Notes: generated by a model from the sequence alone, not told the origin. Positions 1 to 9,075 are shown, counted from the first letter of the stretch. The stretch: 64,000 nt of DNA from Yponomeuta sedellus (GCA_934045075.1 OW203723.1:1335501-1399500); one strand, 5' to 3'. Made by a program: numbers and translations.

Positions 1-121
1 TCAATGTAAAATAAAATCATTAGAGTATACTTAACATTGACACACGACTGTTATCGACTCTGAGCTAAGGCGCGGACTGACTGACGGACGGACACGGCGT
101 AACACACATACATGCATAACC

Positions 122-236
122 TCACGCCTCTATCCCAGAGGGGTAGGCAGAGACCAGGGACTGCCACTTGCCACGATTCTGACGGATCGCCTTCGCTGCA
201 TCAACGTTCGCAAGTCGTTGCATGCACGCACGCCGC
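122..236 (-). pseudogene. LINE reverse-transcriptase C-terminus remnant
   Basis: The minus strand reads in frame to a TGA at 122-124 and ends in a tail with NVDAAKAIRQNRGKWQSLVS and then YPSG. The same C-terminal motif (MNVD..K.ICQDRGKWQSLVSAYPSG) recurs at 6508-6680 and 19180-19630. It is the extreme C-terminus of a lepidopteran non-LTR retrotransposon polyprotein, 5'-truncated and non-functional. The family name is not resolved. Confidence 0.6.
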
Positions 237-385
237 CTGTAACGGCGAGTAAGGCCATTACAGGCGGCGCCTGTAAGGCGTAACTAAATTATTTATTTTA
301 TTTCGAAACAATAGTTATTTATTTTATTTTCATTATTGAAGGAAGGAAAACCAAACTGACAGAAATACTTAAATACAGAAAATGA

Positions 386-855
386 CTTAGGACTGATTTC
401 TGAATAGAGAATTTAAGTAAATACGTTACAGTAACAGAACATTACATTAAGTAATGTTCTGTCTACGCTCTTTTCAGAGTGCTTAGTGCGAGTTTTTTAA
501 CTACTCGATCGCGTTAACGTAAACTCATATTTCTATGGCATCGAGGAAGTGCCACCTAGCGACAAGTATGGAAATTAAAATTGCTGAGTGCGAGTTGTAA
601 TGGTTTACGTTGAGAAGTGAACACGTTCACTAGCCAAAAGACGAATAGACGCGAGTGCGAGTTGTACTGTGAAAGCGTTTTGCCAGTTCGAACGGTTAAC
701 TTACTCATACTCACTACTAAATGCTCGATTAACGCGGTAGTAAAGTTATTCGATGTTATCTGTCAAACTCGCACTTAGCACTCAGAGAATTTCTAAGCAG
801 CACTACAGTTAAGTATTTACTTAGCGAGATTCTTAATTCAGAAACTGGCCCTTAG
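386..855. mobile_element. MITE-X copy 1 (host of MITE-1)
   Basis: The ends are inverted copies: TTCTGAATAGAGAATTTAAG on the left and CTTAATTCAGAAACTGGCCC on the right, followed inward by AAGTAAATAC. The same ends recur at 9624-9983 and 36275-36768. It has no coding capacity, so it is a non-autonomous DNA element. A different element (MITE-1, 475-785) sits inside it. A small 11-bp hairpin (CAGAACATTAC/GTAATGTTCTG) lies at 438-464. Confidence 0.6.
475..785 (+). mobile_element. MITE-1 copy 1, nested in MITE-X
   Basis: This is one of five roughly 311-bp copies (also 12933-13248, 16982-17292, 40294-40604, 44548-44858). Termini are CAGAGTGCTTAGTGCGAGTT and its inverse. The inside carries repeated GCGAGTGCGAGTT and CTGAGTGCGAGTTG motifs. 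There is no transposase. The MITE-X copy at 36 kb shows related sequence without it (GCTCTTTTCGAATTTCT), so this is a secondary insertion. Target-duplication length is unclear because the outer bases vary between copies. Confidence 0.75.
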
Positions 856-1017
856 CTTTAAGACTTTACGAATCTGTAACTTCTTTGTTTGCTACGGAAT
901 CCTAAAAAAGGGTCAACTTAAAATAATGGTACCAATTATTTTCACAGATAATTTATGCCCACCTACACGAGCTTGCGAGTAAGTCCCTCAATGCATGCAA
1001 TTAAGTCATATTTTTAA

Positions 1018-1270
1018 ATTTTATTTAGCCTCCATTCATTCCTCTGCAGAGCATAGGCCTTCTCCCAGAAAGAGAGGATGGGCTTAATTACAGCTTAATT
1101 ACGCGTGCCCACAGGTGGTTGACCATCTCAGGCGCTGAGGTGGTTGAACACCTGAAAAACGTTTATTCACGATTTCCTTTAAAATTTAATATAGGTTTAA
1201 TACAGTCTAAAACGTCCCACTGCTGAGCAAAGGCCTCCTCTCGGAGAAAGAGTGTATATGGGCTTAGTTA
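1018..1270. repeat. Two fragments of a lepidopteran dispersed repeat
   Basis: Two tandem-like fragments carry the motif CTGCTGAGCAAAGGCCTCCT (or a diverged form) followed by GAGAAAGAG and GGGCTTA. Related fragments are at 22280-22450, 55725-55860, 57745-57800 and 60340-60430. This consensus is familiar as a lepidopteran SINE or LINE tail; here only remnants remain. Confidence 0.45.
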
Positions 1271-1312
1271 CTAAGTAATTTTACTAATAATATTGTACAG
1301 TGTGTTCTATTG

Positions 1313-1370
1313 TATCGTATCGTGTCGTGTCGTGTCGTGTCGTGTCGTGTCGTGTCGTGTCGTATCGTAT
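1313..1370. repeat. Pentanucleotide microsatellite (CGTGT)n
   Basis: Eight uninterrupted CGTGT units (1321-1360) are flanked by CGTAT units on both sides. The A/G difference between outer and inner units suggests a CGTAT array that gained a G and then expanded. Confidence 0.9.
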
Positions 1371-1379
1371 TATTGTGGT

Positions 1380-1605
1380 AGCTGACTTTTAAGCCACGAT
1401 GCGATGTTCCGTGATTCACTGGACCGGGCCCTTGCTGAAAATCAGTGATGTGGGCAACAAACCCGCAGCATTTACTGAGCTTAAGGCCGTTTCACCGCCG
1501 CATTACTATGTTTCGCCGTGTGTGATATTTTTATTTTTTTTCTCTGTACTTTACGACTTGTGTTTGTCTATGTGACGATAAATAAATGTATTTCTTCTTC
1601 TTCTA
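1380..1605 (+). repeat. Possible retroelement 3' end with TTC tail
   Basis: A non-coding stretch ends in GATAAATAAATG followed by (TTC)n near 1591-1601. That is the usual form of a lepidopteran non-LTR element 3' end (AATAAA plus a short tandem tail). No open frame supports it, so the assignment is tentative. Confidence 0.3.
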
Positions 1606-1954
1606 ATAAAACAATTTTGAAACTGCGTCGCTTCACCAGCTTACGTACATTTTTAAGCCTGTATATAGTTGCAGTTAAAACACGATAGGATTGCATCCGG
1701 CGTGTCTGAAACCGATAAAACTAAAATACCTGCGACCGACCCGCCCATTTTGTGCTGCGCTCTTGCTCATCGAGAATTTAAAATCCGTAAGGTTAGGGGC
1801 TTAAACGAGCGGTTACTACGGCCGTATACTGCGCCGCTCGGCGGGTTAATAGGGTATTTTTATTTTGCGGAAAATATCGCAGAAACGAATTGAATTCAAT
1901 ATCTATAGTTCAATTATTTAACTTTCATTAAGGCGCAGTTTCTATGTTATGACA
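1606..1954. other. No recognised feature
   Basis: A 74-codon open frame (1669-1893) has no recognisable motif and is probably chance. Nothing else is supported. Confidence 0.4.
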
Positions 1955-2740
1955 CTAATATTATAAAGGCGAAAGTTTGTGAGTGTGTATATTTGTTATT
2001 TCTTATATTCTTTTCTTTTAATGCACTAACCCGTGCTAAGGACAATTGTAAAAAAACCTATCTAGAGGCTAAAAACTCCACCCATGCCGGGATTCGAACC
2101 CGCGACCTGTAGCTATCCGTGCCAGCGCTCTTTCCAACTGAGCTAATAGGCGACTCACCAGCATCAGTGAAATTTCGAACCTCTTTACAATATTATCTGT
2201 ATTACGTACAGGCAGCGTACGTATTAGCCTCTAAATATTTATTAATGTTATTATTTAAATAGGTTTTTTATTTCTTTACGTCTAAACGGCTTGTAGCTAC
2301 CGCTGCGCGCCGCGCGTGTTTGCAATGCGCGTGAGCATTGAAAATACGTCCGCTCTCAATGAAGATCGCACGGGTCCAGTAAATTATACTTATCTACGGA
2401 TCTGCCGAGCGGCGTGCGCTTGGTGCCCGCTTTTTATAAGTGCGAGTTAGACACCGCAATACAATTGTGTTTGCCTCTCACTCGCTAATTCGGAAACAGT
2501 CTATTGGTTAATATTGTGCAGTCTTCTCTATTGGCCAAAAATGCATGTTATATAATTTACTTATAAACTAAACCGATAATAAATGGACTTCATTCTAATG
2601 TCAACTACAGAGCGAGTATCATTTATACACAGCAACATTCCCTAAAGGCTAAATCAAAATTTATTAAAATTGCTCCAGCCGTTTAGACGTAAAGAAGTCA
2701 CAAACATACACACCTACAAACTTTCGCCTTTATGATATTT
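1955..2740. mobile_element. 0.8-kb element with about 65-bp inverted ends
   Basis: The left end (AATATTATAAAGGCGAAAGT, then TTTGTGAGTGTGTATATTTG) and, beyond the inserted SINE, CTTTACGTCTAAACGGCT at 2276-2293 are inverted at 2678-2740 (GCCGTTTAGACGTAAAGAAG ... ACTTTCGCCTTTATGATATT). The interior holds a GC-rich segment and a TATA-like TTTTTATAAG. It has no transposase. The left arm is interrupted by a SINE-1 foldback at 2005-2267. Confidence 0.65.
2005..2267. mobile_element. SINE-1 foldback copy, 9-bp target duplication
   Basis: Perfect direct repeats TTATTTCTT at 1996-2004 and 2268-2276 bound the insertion. It reads antisense M4, M3, tRNA-like M2 and M1 part, then sense M3-like sequence (AGCCTCTAAATA ... 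AAATAGGTTTTTT). It interrupts the left TIR of the surrounding element, so it is younger than that element. Confidence 0.75.
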
Positions 2741-3004
2741 TTTTTTACTTTGACTTTGACATTAAACTCTACTGCTGCTGCTAATCGATTGTTACGCAAA
2801 AAACCGAAAACGCTTTTTATCAAGCGGAGCGAAGTTATTAGTTGTTCACTCCAGGGGGTAGGGCATTCCTATTCAAAGAGAGCCGCGGCAAAATCCTAGA
2901 CATCTATAAAGGATAGACTAGGAGCGCGCAGTTTTAAAGTAGATTTTATGATAAAATTGTTATGTAAATATTATGTTATGTTATGATAATTTCATTTTAC
3001 TCTT
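2741..3004. other. No recognised feature
   Basis: AT-rich non-coding DNA. No conserved motif was identified. Confidence 0.4.
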
Positions 3005-3155
3005 CTTCTTATTCAGGCTATATTATGTAGTCCACTGCTGGACATAGCCCTCCTCTAATAAGCGCCATAGCGCCCTGTCTTCAGCTTGCCGCATCCAGCA
3101 TCAGTTTTTCGCAGATCGTCATCCCACTTGGTCGGAGGGCGTCCTACACATTATT
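3005..3155 (-). pseudogene. LINE RT C-terminus remnant
   Basis: Reverse-strand reading gives fragments of a GRPPTKWDDDLRK-like motif and then ..GYVQQWTT, interrupted by frame changes. It aligns with the better preserved copy at 11081-11323. It is the C-terminus of a non-LTR retrotransposon and is decayed. Confidence 0.55.
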
Positions 3156-3483
3156 TTACTCAAATAATTTAAATAAAATAATGCATCAACAAAATATACA
3201 GTAAAAATACGAGTATATTACATTAAGTAATTAAACATATAATTTTTTTTTTATATTTTTATTGATTTTTAGATTTTATTTTTATATTTAGTAATTTTAT
3301 TATATATTATAAAATATTTTTTTAGAATGAGAATTAATATCAAGCATAGTCCAGGAGCGCGCAATTGTAAACCTTACTTTATAGTGAAGTTAGAGTAGCA
3401 GAGCTTGAAGAAGATGAAATACATTTATTTTCAACAACAGGCACACACACAAAGATGCAATGAAATAGACATAACAAAAAAAA
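3156..3483. other. AT-rich stretch without genes
   Basis: Mostly A/T runs (3170-3340) with no supported feature. Confidence 0.5.
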
Positions 3484-4004
3484 ACCGGCCAAGTGCGAGT
3501 CAGACTCGCGCACCGAGGGTTCCGTACAAACCTGTATTATAGACCTGAGTATTTGGTATGAATTTCAATTTAATACCGCTACGCGTTTATGAGGAAATGG
3601 GTAGTAAGTTTAAAATTATAAAAAAAATATATATTATGTGATGTAACTAAAAATTTATGGTTTTCGTAATTTTTCCTTTATCTATGCTATAAGACGTTGC
3701 TTCGTACCAAATTTCAAGATTCTGAGTTCACGGGAAGCACCCTGTAGGTTTTGATTCCCTTGCAAGTGTCGAAAATTTGCGGCATAAACGGCTGTATCTT
3801 TTGATTGCGTTGGCTTAGAAGTTTGATTTTTTCACAGCTTCAAGGGACAGTAGACCTGAGTAATTGATATAAATTTCAGCTTCATACCTCCACGCGTTCC
3901 TGAGAAAAAGGGTCTTGACAGACGGACGGACGGACGGACAGACGGACAACAAAGTGATCCTATAAGGGTTCCGTTTTTTCCTTTTGAGGTACGGAACCCT
4001 AAAA
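3484..4004 (+). mobile_element. Lepidopteran dispersed repeat (ACCGGCCAAGTGCGAG type)
   Basis: It begins ACCGGCCAAGTGCGAGTCAG and ends with GACGGACGGACGGACGGACA, then GGGTTCCGTTTTTTCC and TACGGAACCCTAAAA. CGGAACCCT near the end and AGGGTTCCG near the start are inverted. This architecture is familiar from many lepidopteran genomes as a very abundant non-autonomous element. Further copies are at 29564-30110 (minus) and, split, at 50840-51605. Confidence 0.75.
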
Positions 4005-4165
4005 ATGGACGGACATTATATAAAAAGACTTTAATAGTAGGTCGCGGTGTGTCTGCGGCTGCAAAAGGCTTAATATATAACTCAATAATGTCTTTTGAAA
4101 CAAGATTGCCTTTTACACATACCTGTTATTTTAGTTTCATTTTTACTAAAAAAGTTTCTACAAAT

Positions 4166-4571
4166 AGGTGGAATTTTTAGCCTCTAAATAGGTTTTTAAA
4201 ATTGTCCTCAGCACGGGTTAGTGCATTAAAAATAAAAATAGTATAATCATGTGGGTATAGTGATATCGTTCCGATGTTAAAACCTAACTGCAAAGTAGGT
4301 AGTCGGGGCTGTAAGTAATGCAATTTGCTTAAGTGTTACGTACACTCTGTATTACGTACGCTGCCTGTACGTAATACAGAGAATAGTGTAAAGAGCTTCG
4401 AAATTTCACTGATGCCGGTGAGTCGCCCATTAGCTCAGTTGGATAGAGCGCTGGCACGGATAGCCAGAGGTCGCGGGTTCGAATCCCGGCATGGGTGGAA
4501 TTTTTAACCTCTAAATAGGTTTTTAAAATTGTCCTTAGCACGGGTTAGTGCATTAAAAATAAAAATTGTAT
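4166..4571 (+). mobile_element. SINE-1 unit M3-M4-M1-M2-M3-M4
   Basis: The order is M3 (GGAATTTTTAGCCTCTAAAT), M4 (AGCACGGGTTAGTGCATTAA), a roughly 170-bp leader M1, tRNA-like M2 (4428-4497), then M3 and M4 again. M2 has an A-box-like TAGCTCAGTTGG, a B-box GGTTCGAATCC, a CTGGC/GCCAG anticodon stem and a CCCAT/ATGGG acceptor pairing. The anticodon loop ACGGATA lacks U33, so it is a tRNA-derived module and not a functional tRNA. The flanking M3-M4 copies imply part of a head-to-tail multimer. Confidence 0.75.
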
Positions 4572-4582
4572 AAATAGTTTCC

Positions 4583-4882
4583 TTACACTATTTTTATTTT
4601 TTATGCACTAACCCGTGCTAAGGAACAAATTTAAAAACCTATTTAGAGGCTAAAAATTTCACCCGTGCCGGGATTCGAACCCGCAACCTCTGGCTATCCA
4701 TATATGATACATAGATGTATGTATCTGTACGTAATACAGAGAATATTGTAAAGAGGTTCGAAATTTCACTGATGCCGTGAGTCGCCCATTGGCTCAATTG
4801 GTAGAGCGCTGGTACGGATAGCCAGAGGTTGCGAGTTCGAATCCCGGCACGGGTGAAATTTTTAGCCTCTAAATAGGTTTTT
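4583..4882 (-). mobile_element. SINE-1 foldback with 11-bp target duplication
   Basis: AAATAGTTTCC occurs at 4572-4582 and 4883-4893. Between them are antisense M4, M3 and part of M2, a short spacer with GATACATAGATGTATGTATC, and then sense M1 (part)-M2-M3. Read on the minus strand the order is antisense(M1-M2-M3), partial M2, M3, M4, the same as in the copies at 10053 and 15764. The insertion is next to, and distinct from, the 4166 unit. Confidence 0.8.
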
Positions 4883-4923
4883 AAATAGTTTCCTGTCTAA
4901 ATCAGAACAAAAGTTTTAGAAGC

Positions 4924-5260
4924 TGGTGGAATTTTTAGCCTCTAAATAGGATTTCTAAATTGTCCTTAGCACGGGTTAGTGCATTAAAAATAATATAATC
5001 ATGTGGATACAGCGATATCATTCCGATGTAAAACCTAGCTGCAAAGTAAGGTTCTCGGGGCTGCAAGTGATGCAAATAACTGAAGCCAGATGTTGCTGCA
5101 TGTACGTTATACAGAGAGTATTGTTAAGAGGTTCGAAATTTCACTGATACCGGTGATTCGCCCATTAGCTCAATTGGGAGAGCGCTGGCACGGTTACCAA
5201 GAGGTCGCGGCTTAGAGTTCCGGCATGGGTGGAAGTTTTAGCCTCTAAATAGGTTTTTGA
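4924..5260 (+). mobile_element. SINE-1 unit M3-M4-M1-M2-M3
   Basis: It is flanked on both sides by an M3 module (GGAATTTTTAGCCTCTAAAT on the left, GGAAGTTTTAGCCTCTAAAT on the right). M2 is decayed: its anticodon arm reads CTGGCACGGTTACCAAGAGG and its B-box is destroyed (CGGCTTAGAGTTCC). It is an old copy. Confidence 0.7.
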
Positions 5261-5787
5261 AGATTATGATTACATCCTACAAATGTTTGCCTTTATATCC
5301 AACGTTAGAACAAGCTAGTACCAGGGAAAGGTACCAAGAAAACAGAGCACGCGGTAGGGCCACAAAAGTCAGTCCACTGTGAGTAGGCCGCTGCATGAAT
5401 GTATTAGAACAGCAGCAATCCGAGGAGAAGTGAGATATCGTATGGCACATATTGTGGGCATCAGCACACAATAACTCGCCTTCATGATGTTCACGACCAC
5501 AATGTCATCAAATTACCGACGACGAAGAAATTGCCTTATGAGGTCGAGTTGCCAACGCCGCGCTCCTGGTCTATAAGGCACGTTGGCAGATCCCTCCGTG
5601 TATCAAAGAAGACTGCAGCTTTATCTTTATTCACCGTTTGTCAGACGCAAAATATCTCTACAATCCGAATCTATTGTGTTACACTTCGAGAACTGAAATA
5701 CAAGACTGCTACTTCTAAGGTTGTTGACAATTTTCGTACATTAAAAGTGTTTCTCGATTTCTCGAGCTTAGAATCGAAATCGACCCT
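5261..5787. other. No recognised feature
   Basis: Overlapping short frames (5277-5471 minus, 5531-5884 plus) show no known motif. The plus frame runs into a SINE and a hairpin and is treated as chance. Base composition is slightly higher in GC than the neighbours. Confidence 0.4.
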
Positions 5788-5866
5788 TTTATGTCCCTAC
5801 TGTTGGGGCACGGGTCTCTTCGTCATTCTCCACCACGGGAGCCAAGTCCGGGTTGGTAGAGGATTG
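5788..5866 (-). mobile_element. 5S-derived SINE, 3' tail fragment
   Basis: It carries the conserved tail ATGTCCCTACTGTTGGGGCA...CCACCACGGGAGCCAAGTCC...GGTAGAGGATTGT. Full copies are at 33663-34037, 43658-44012 and elsewhere. Confidence 0.75.
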
Positions 5867-5874
5867 TTCTATAG

Positions 5875-5943
5875 AGTAATATAGAGTAATTTTCACATTG
5901 TAATGCTAAGAGCATTACAATGTGAAAATTACTCTATATTACT
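5875..5943. repeat. Perfect 33-bp-arm hairpin, 3-nt loop
   Basis: The arm at 5875-5907 (AGTAATATAGAGTAATTTTC...) is the exact inverse of 5911-5943, with loop AAG. The loop is too short for a normal microRNA precursor. The arm resembles TAATTTTCACACTTTAATGC at 6179-6198, so it may have formed by inverted copying of nearby sequence. Confidence 0.9.
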
Positions 5944-6049
5944 GAAAGATGAAATACATTTATTTTCAACAACATTACTATGAAAATAATCCTCAAGCTC
6001 AATTGTGAGATGCTTCGTGCTAGAGGCGAAACGCGTCGCGCATTATCTT

Positions 6050-6185
6050 ACACAAGTATTGGTGTCGGTGGTGGTGTGGTGTGTTCGTGTCTTGCTTCTG
6101 CTTGAAAAAGTGGGAGAAAGGGCGGTGCGTTAACTAACCGCATGGTGCGTGTGGGATTTTTGGCGGAATTTAGCAAAGTAATTTT
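6050..6185 (+). repeat. Dispersed repeat shared with 40993-41122
   Basis: ACACAAGTATTGGTGTCGGT, TTGCTTCTGCTTGA, AACTAACCGCATGGTGC and GGCGGAATTTAGCA occur in the same order in both places. At the second locus it lies just right of a Helitron-like end. Its class is unknown. Confidence 0.7.
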
Positions 6186-6490
6186 CACACTTTAATGCTA
6201 TTATGGATTTCCGCAAAGTAATGAGTAAGAGTTAACATACTGGGCCTTCATTCTGTTAGTGCATATACTGGTCACGTGACGTGTTTTTTTATACCGTTGG
6301 CGCCTGTAAGGTTTGTTACGTGTGTGGGCTTAAACTTAAAACAGCAATAAAATTAAATCCCCACGTTTGAGCAGTTGTCATTGTGCTACAATGCATCTAA
6401 TGCCTGATATTGGTTGGTTGACTTGCTGTATAGAAACCAGCTGAAACGATAATCGTTTTATGCGAAATAACTACGTATCATACCTACATA
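6186..6490. other. No recognised feature
   Basis: Non-coding sequence with no supported gene or repeat boundary. Confidence 0.4.
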
Positions 6491-6507
6491 CATACACATA
6501 CATAATC

Positions 6508-6680
6508 TCACGCCTGTATCCCAGAGGGGTAGGCAGAGGCCAGGGACTGACACTTGCCACGATCCTGACAGATCACCTTCGTTTTATCAACGTTCATAAG
6601 TCGTTGCATGCACGCACGCCTGTTCCGGGTACTTTTTATCTTTCCCTTTGCTAATACATCCCCTATCTGGTCGATGTAAC
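6508..6680 (-). pseudogene. LINE RT C-terminus remnant
   Basis: The minus frame contains YIDQIGDVLAKGKIKSTRNR, then RLMNVDKTKVICQDRGKCQS and YPSGIQA before a stop. It is homologous to 19180-19630 and has an intact frame over about 57 codons, so it is less decayed than most LINE pieces here. The upstream polymerase domain is absent (5' truncation). Confidence 0.65.
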
Positions 6681-6737
6681 TACGTATCAACAACAACAAA
6701 TTTGTGTTATTATAGCGGATTGACAATAACATAATAA

Positions 6738-6926
6738 ACTAGCTGACCCAGCGAACTTCACACCGCCTCACAGTCGATTCTTAATTTTTTTTATTTTTCT
6801 CTTCGTAAGAACCATCCTCGTACTTCAAGCAGTATTCTAAAAGAACAATTAGGGAAATCGGTGCAGCTGGTCTCGAGATTTGCGCTTACCAACATATTCA
6901 GCGATTCATTTTTATATTATAGAAGA
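6738..6926 (-). mobile_element. Helitron-like non-autonomous copy
   Basis: On the minus strand it runs from TCTTCTATAATATAAAAATG to GGTCAGCTAGT. The flanking bases are A before the 5' TC and T after CTAGT, as expected for Helitron insertion between A and T. The 190-bp relative at 16666-16858 has the same ends and flanks. The 3' hairpin is weak (GCTG/CAGC), so another class remains possible. Confidence 0.45.
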
Positions 6927-7018
6927 TAGATAGAAGTAAAAACTAAGAGGGGTGTCGACAGCAAATAGTGGCGCTAAAAACATAATAATAATAAATATAA
7001 TAATATAATAATATAATA

Positions 7019-7254
7019 AACATTCATGGACATATTACACAGATCTCGTTAGCCCAATACTAAGTACAACTAAATGACTTGTGTTATAGGTGCTAACTCG
7101 ACGATAGATTTAATACAATAAATACATAGATAACATCCAAGACCCGAGATGAACTAGAAAAGTTCGTTTCCTAGTTTGACCCGGCCGGGGATCGAACCCG
7201 AGACCTTCGGTTTTACAGTCAGCGTGCCAAACCGCTGCGCCGCCGAGGCCGTCA
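7019..7254 (-). mobile_element. tRNA-derived SINE-2
   Basis: The tRNA-like head is on the minus strand at 7180-7254, with GCGCAGCGGTTTGGCACGCT (A-box region) and GGGTTCGATCCCCGGCCGGG (B-box arm). The body contains CGGGTCTTGGATGTTATCTA (read on the minus strand). A near-identical copy is at 58741-58990 and a fragment at 14039-14150. There is no cloverleaf good enough for a real tRNA gene. Confidence 0.75.
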
Positions 7255-7265
7255 TACATGTTCTC

Positions 7266-7442
7266 TTCTATTGTTATTTAAGCTGTTATTTGCTGATTTT
7301 TTTCTATTGTTATTTAAGCTGTTAGTTGCTGATTTTTTTTTCTATTGTCATTTAAGCTTTTGGTAGTTAAACTTTTTTTTCTAATGTTACTTAAGCTGTT
7401 GGTTGCTAAACGTGTTTTTCTATTGTTATTTTAGCTGCTGGC
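7266..7442 (+). repeat. 38-bp minisatellite, about five units
   Basis: Units start near 7266, 7303, 7341, 7380 and 7419. Each begins TCTATTGTTATTTAAGCTGT, then GTTGCTGATTTTTTT or a variant. Period is 37-39 bp. It directly abuts the tRNA head of SINE-2, and the other SINE-2 copy (58 kb) lacks it, so it arose from local flanking DNA. Confidence 0.85.
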
Positions 7443-7599
7443 GTAAATCATTTGGGAAGCCAAAATAAAATAGAATTACATTTATGCTCGTACAGAACCC
7501 TCAAATCGCAACTGAAGTAGAAACTCATACCTGTTGGGTGTTTTATATAGCAAATGACAACTGTTGGCAGATTTGTACAGCACGACGAACGATTGAAGA

Positions 7600-8400
7600 A
7601 GCCTGGGAGGTAAGTCTCCAAAACGCATAATGGTTCAATAGAGGTAATGGTTGCTTCATTGAAATGGTAGTCTACTAAGGAATAGCTTTTTTTTTATTTA
7701 TTTGTTTTTTAGTTCATACAGGGTTACAGACTACGCCTAAAAATAACTAGAATTACAGTGCTACACAAGAAATAAGTCTCGCGGATGTACCTGCGTAGAT
7801 GACCAAATTTTGGATGTGCGGCAAGTTGATCGACCAATCAGATAGTTTAATTTTATGGCAGGCGCGCCTTTGTTGCTATTGGTTGATTCAACGTTACGTC
7901 ATCGATGCAGGTGACTATTAGTTTGGCAATATTAGCGTGAGAGAAATAGGTAGCACTACTGCGGCAATCAATTCTGCACCTTAACCGTATCAGTTAAAGA
8001 TCATGTTGAATGTACTTATAGCTTCGGGTACTTTCGTTACACTTCTTCCTAGTCTGAGCGAACGTAGATTCCCGAAAGAACTTTTATGATGTGTAGTACT
8101 GTACAAAGAGAAGATTCCTTGATATTAAAGTTAGTGGCTTACTAAGTTTAACCCGTAACGTCTCAGTGCAACCCTGGTCTCCTCGCCAGGATACCCTGTG
8201 TGAAGGAAACCAGTGAAATGGACTTTTGCATTTCAAGTTTTGGCATTTTAATGATATAACCCGTATAACATAACTCGGCGTCTCACGTGTATCTTTTTCG
8301 CGTGAGATGCCTAATAAATTTTCACGGCAATGACTTTTTACTGCTACTTCTCAGTAAGCACAAAATGAAGGCAAATAACAGATGTGGTAGTGCTTGGGCC
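7600..8400. repeat. Outer repeat split by MITE-2
   Basis: The left part (CTGGGAGGTAAGTCTCC...TAGTCTACTAAGG, to about 7682) and the right part (ATATAACCCGT...AACTCGGCGTCTC...GAGATGCCT, 8255-8312) are contiguous in a relative at 44965-45165. The extra 7690-8240 here, including MITE-2, is therefore inserted. TCTCACGTG/CGCGTGAGA forms a stem. Confidence 0.55.
7755..8102 (+). mobile_element. MITE-2 copy 1
   Basis: Termini ACAGTGCTACACA and TGTGTAGTACTGT are inverted. The 348-bp body, including GCTATTGGTTGATTCAACGT and TAGTTTGGCAATATTAGCGT, is repeated in reverse orientation at 41423-41776. It has no coding capacity. Confidence 0.75.
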
Positions 8401-8927
8401 CCTTCGAATGTTATTTAAAAAATCTTAAACAAATTATCAGACAAGCAACATAACACACATGTATCATTTCTCAACAAAACATTCCATATTTCCATTCTTT
8501 ATTTCACTAACCGCGCATCTCATAAGAGTATCAGCTAAGTTATAGAACATAATTAGTTCAGCTTTCCTAACATAGGTACGGGCAAATGCATGAAGACGAC
8601 AAAATTCTACTGCTACTGATAAGATATGTAGTCGGCAAAGTTCTGCTTAATTATTTGTATAATACACTGTGCTATTTTTGTTGCTATTTTTTCCGTTTCT
8701 TCTATCTTATCTTCAAATACAGTTTATGCAAGTCAGAACACAGGACGCGGGGGTTGCGTAGAGTTTAAACTCTAGGGGAGTTAGTCGTTAAGAATTCATT
8801 TGTTTTCGCTTTTAAATACAACTGGTTTCCCACGTCACACAGCTAGCATAGTGTGGAGACCCCTGAAATTTCTCCTAATTAAGTCATAGCACCATGCACC
8901 TTAATTCTGATATTTTGTTCGACATCA
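8401..8927. other. No recognised feature
   Basis: A 60-codon frame at 8586-8768 is rich in hydrophobic residues from T-rich DNA and shows no motif. Nothing is supported. Confidence 0.4.
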
Positions 8928-9075
8928 ACCCTTGTATGTCCCCACTGCAGGGGCACGGGTCTTTTCCTGCCCCGCAAGAAGGTTAGGCCATACTTCACCA
9001 CGGGGGGAAAGTCCGGGTTTCGTTATCAACCCTTGTATGTCCCCACAGCTGGGGCACGGGTCTCTTCCTGCAAGT
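8928..9075 (-). mobile_element. Two tandem 5S-SINE tail fragments
   Basis: CAACCCTTGTATGTCCCCAC occurs at about 8928 and again at about 9026, each followed by GGGGCACGGGTCT. The first continues to AAGTCCGGGTTTCG, where the second begins. Two tail ends are fused head to tail. Confidence 0.7.

Noticed and set aside
4428..4497. Functional tRNA gene
   Set aside because: The A- and B-boxes are good, but the anticodon loop lacks U33, the acceptor pairing is partial, and the same module recurs in about sixteen SINE copies.
5531..5884. 117-codon plus-strand gene
   Set aside because: Its end runs through a SINE fragment and a hairpin; no recognisable domain in the first part.
7266..7442. CRISPR-like array
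   Set aside because: The units are contiguous tandem copies without spacers, in a eukaryotic repeat context.
8586..8768. Small membrane protein
   Set aside because: Hydrophobicity comes from T-rich DNA; no start context, homologue or neighbour supports it.
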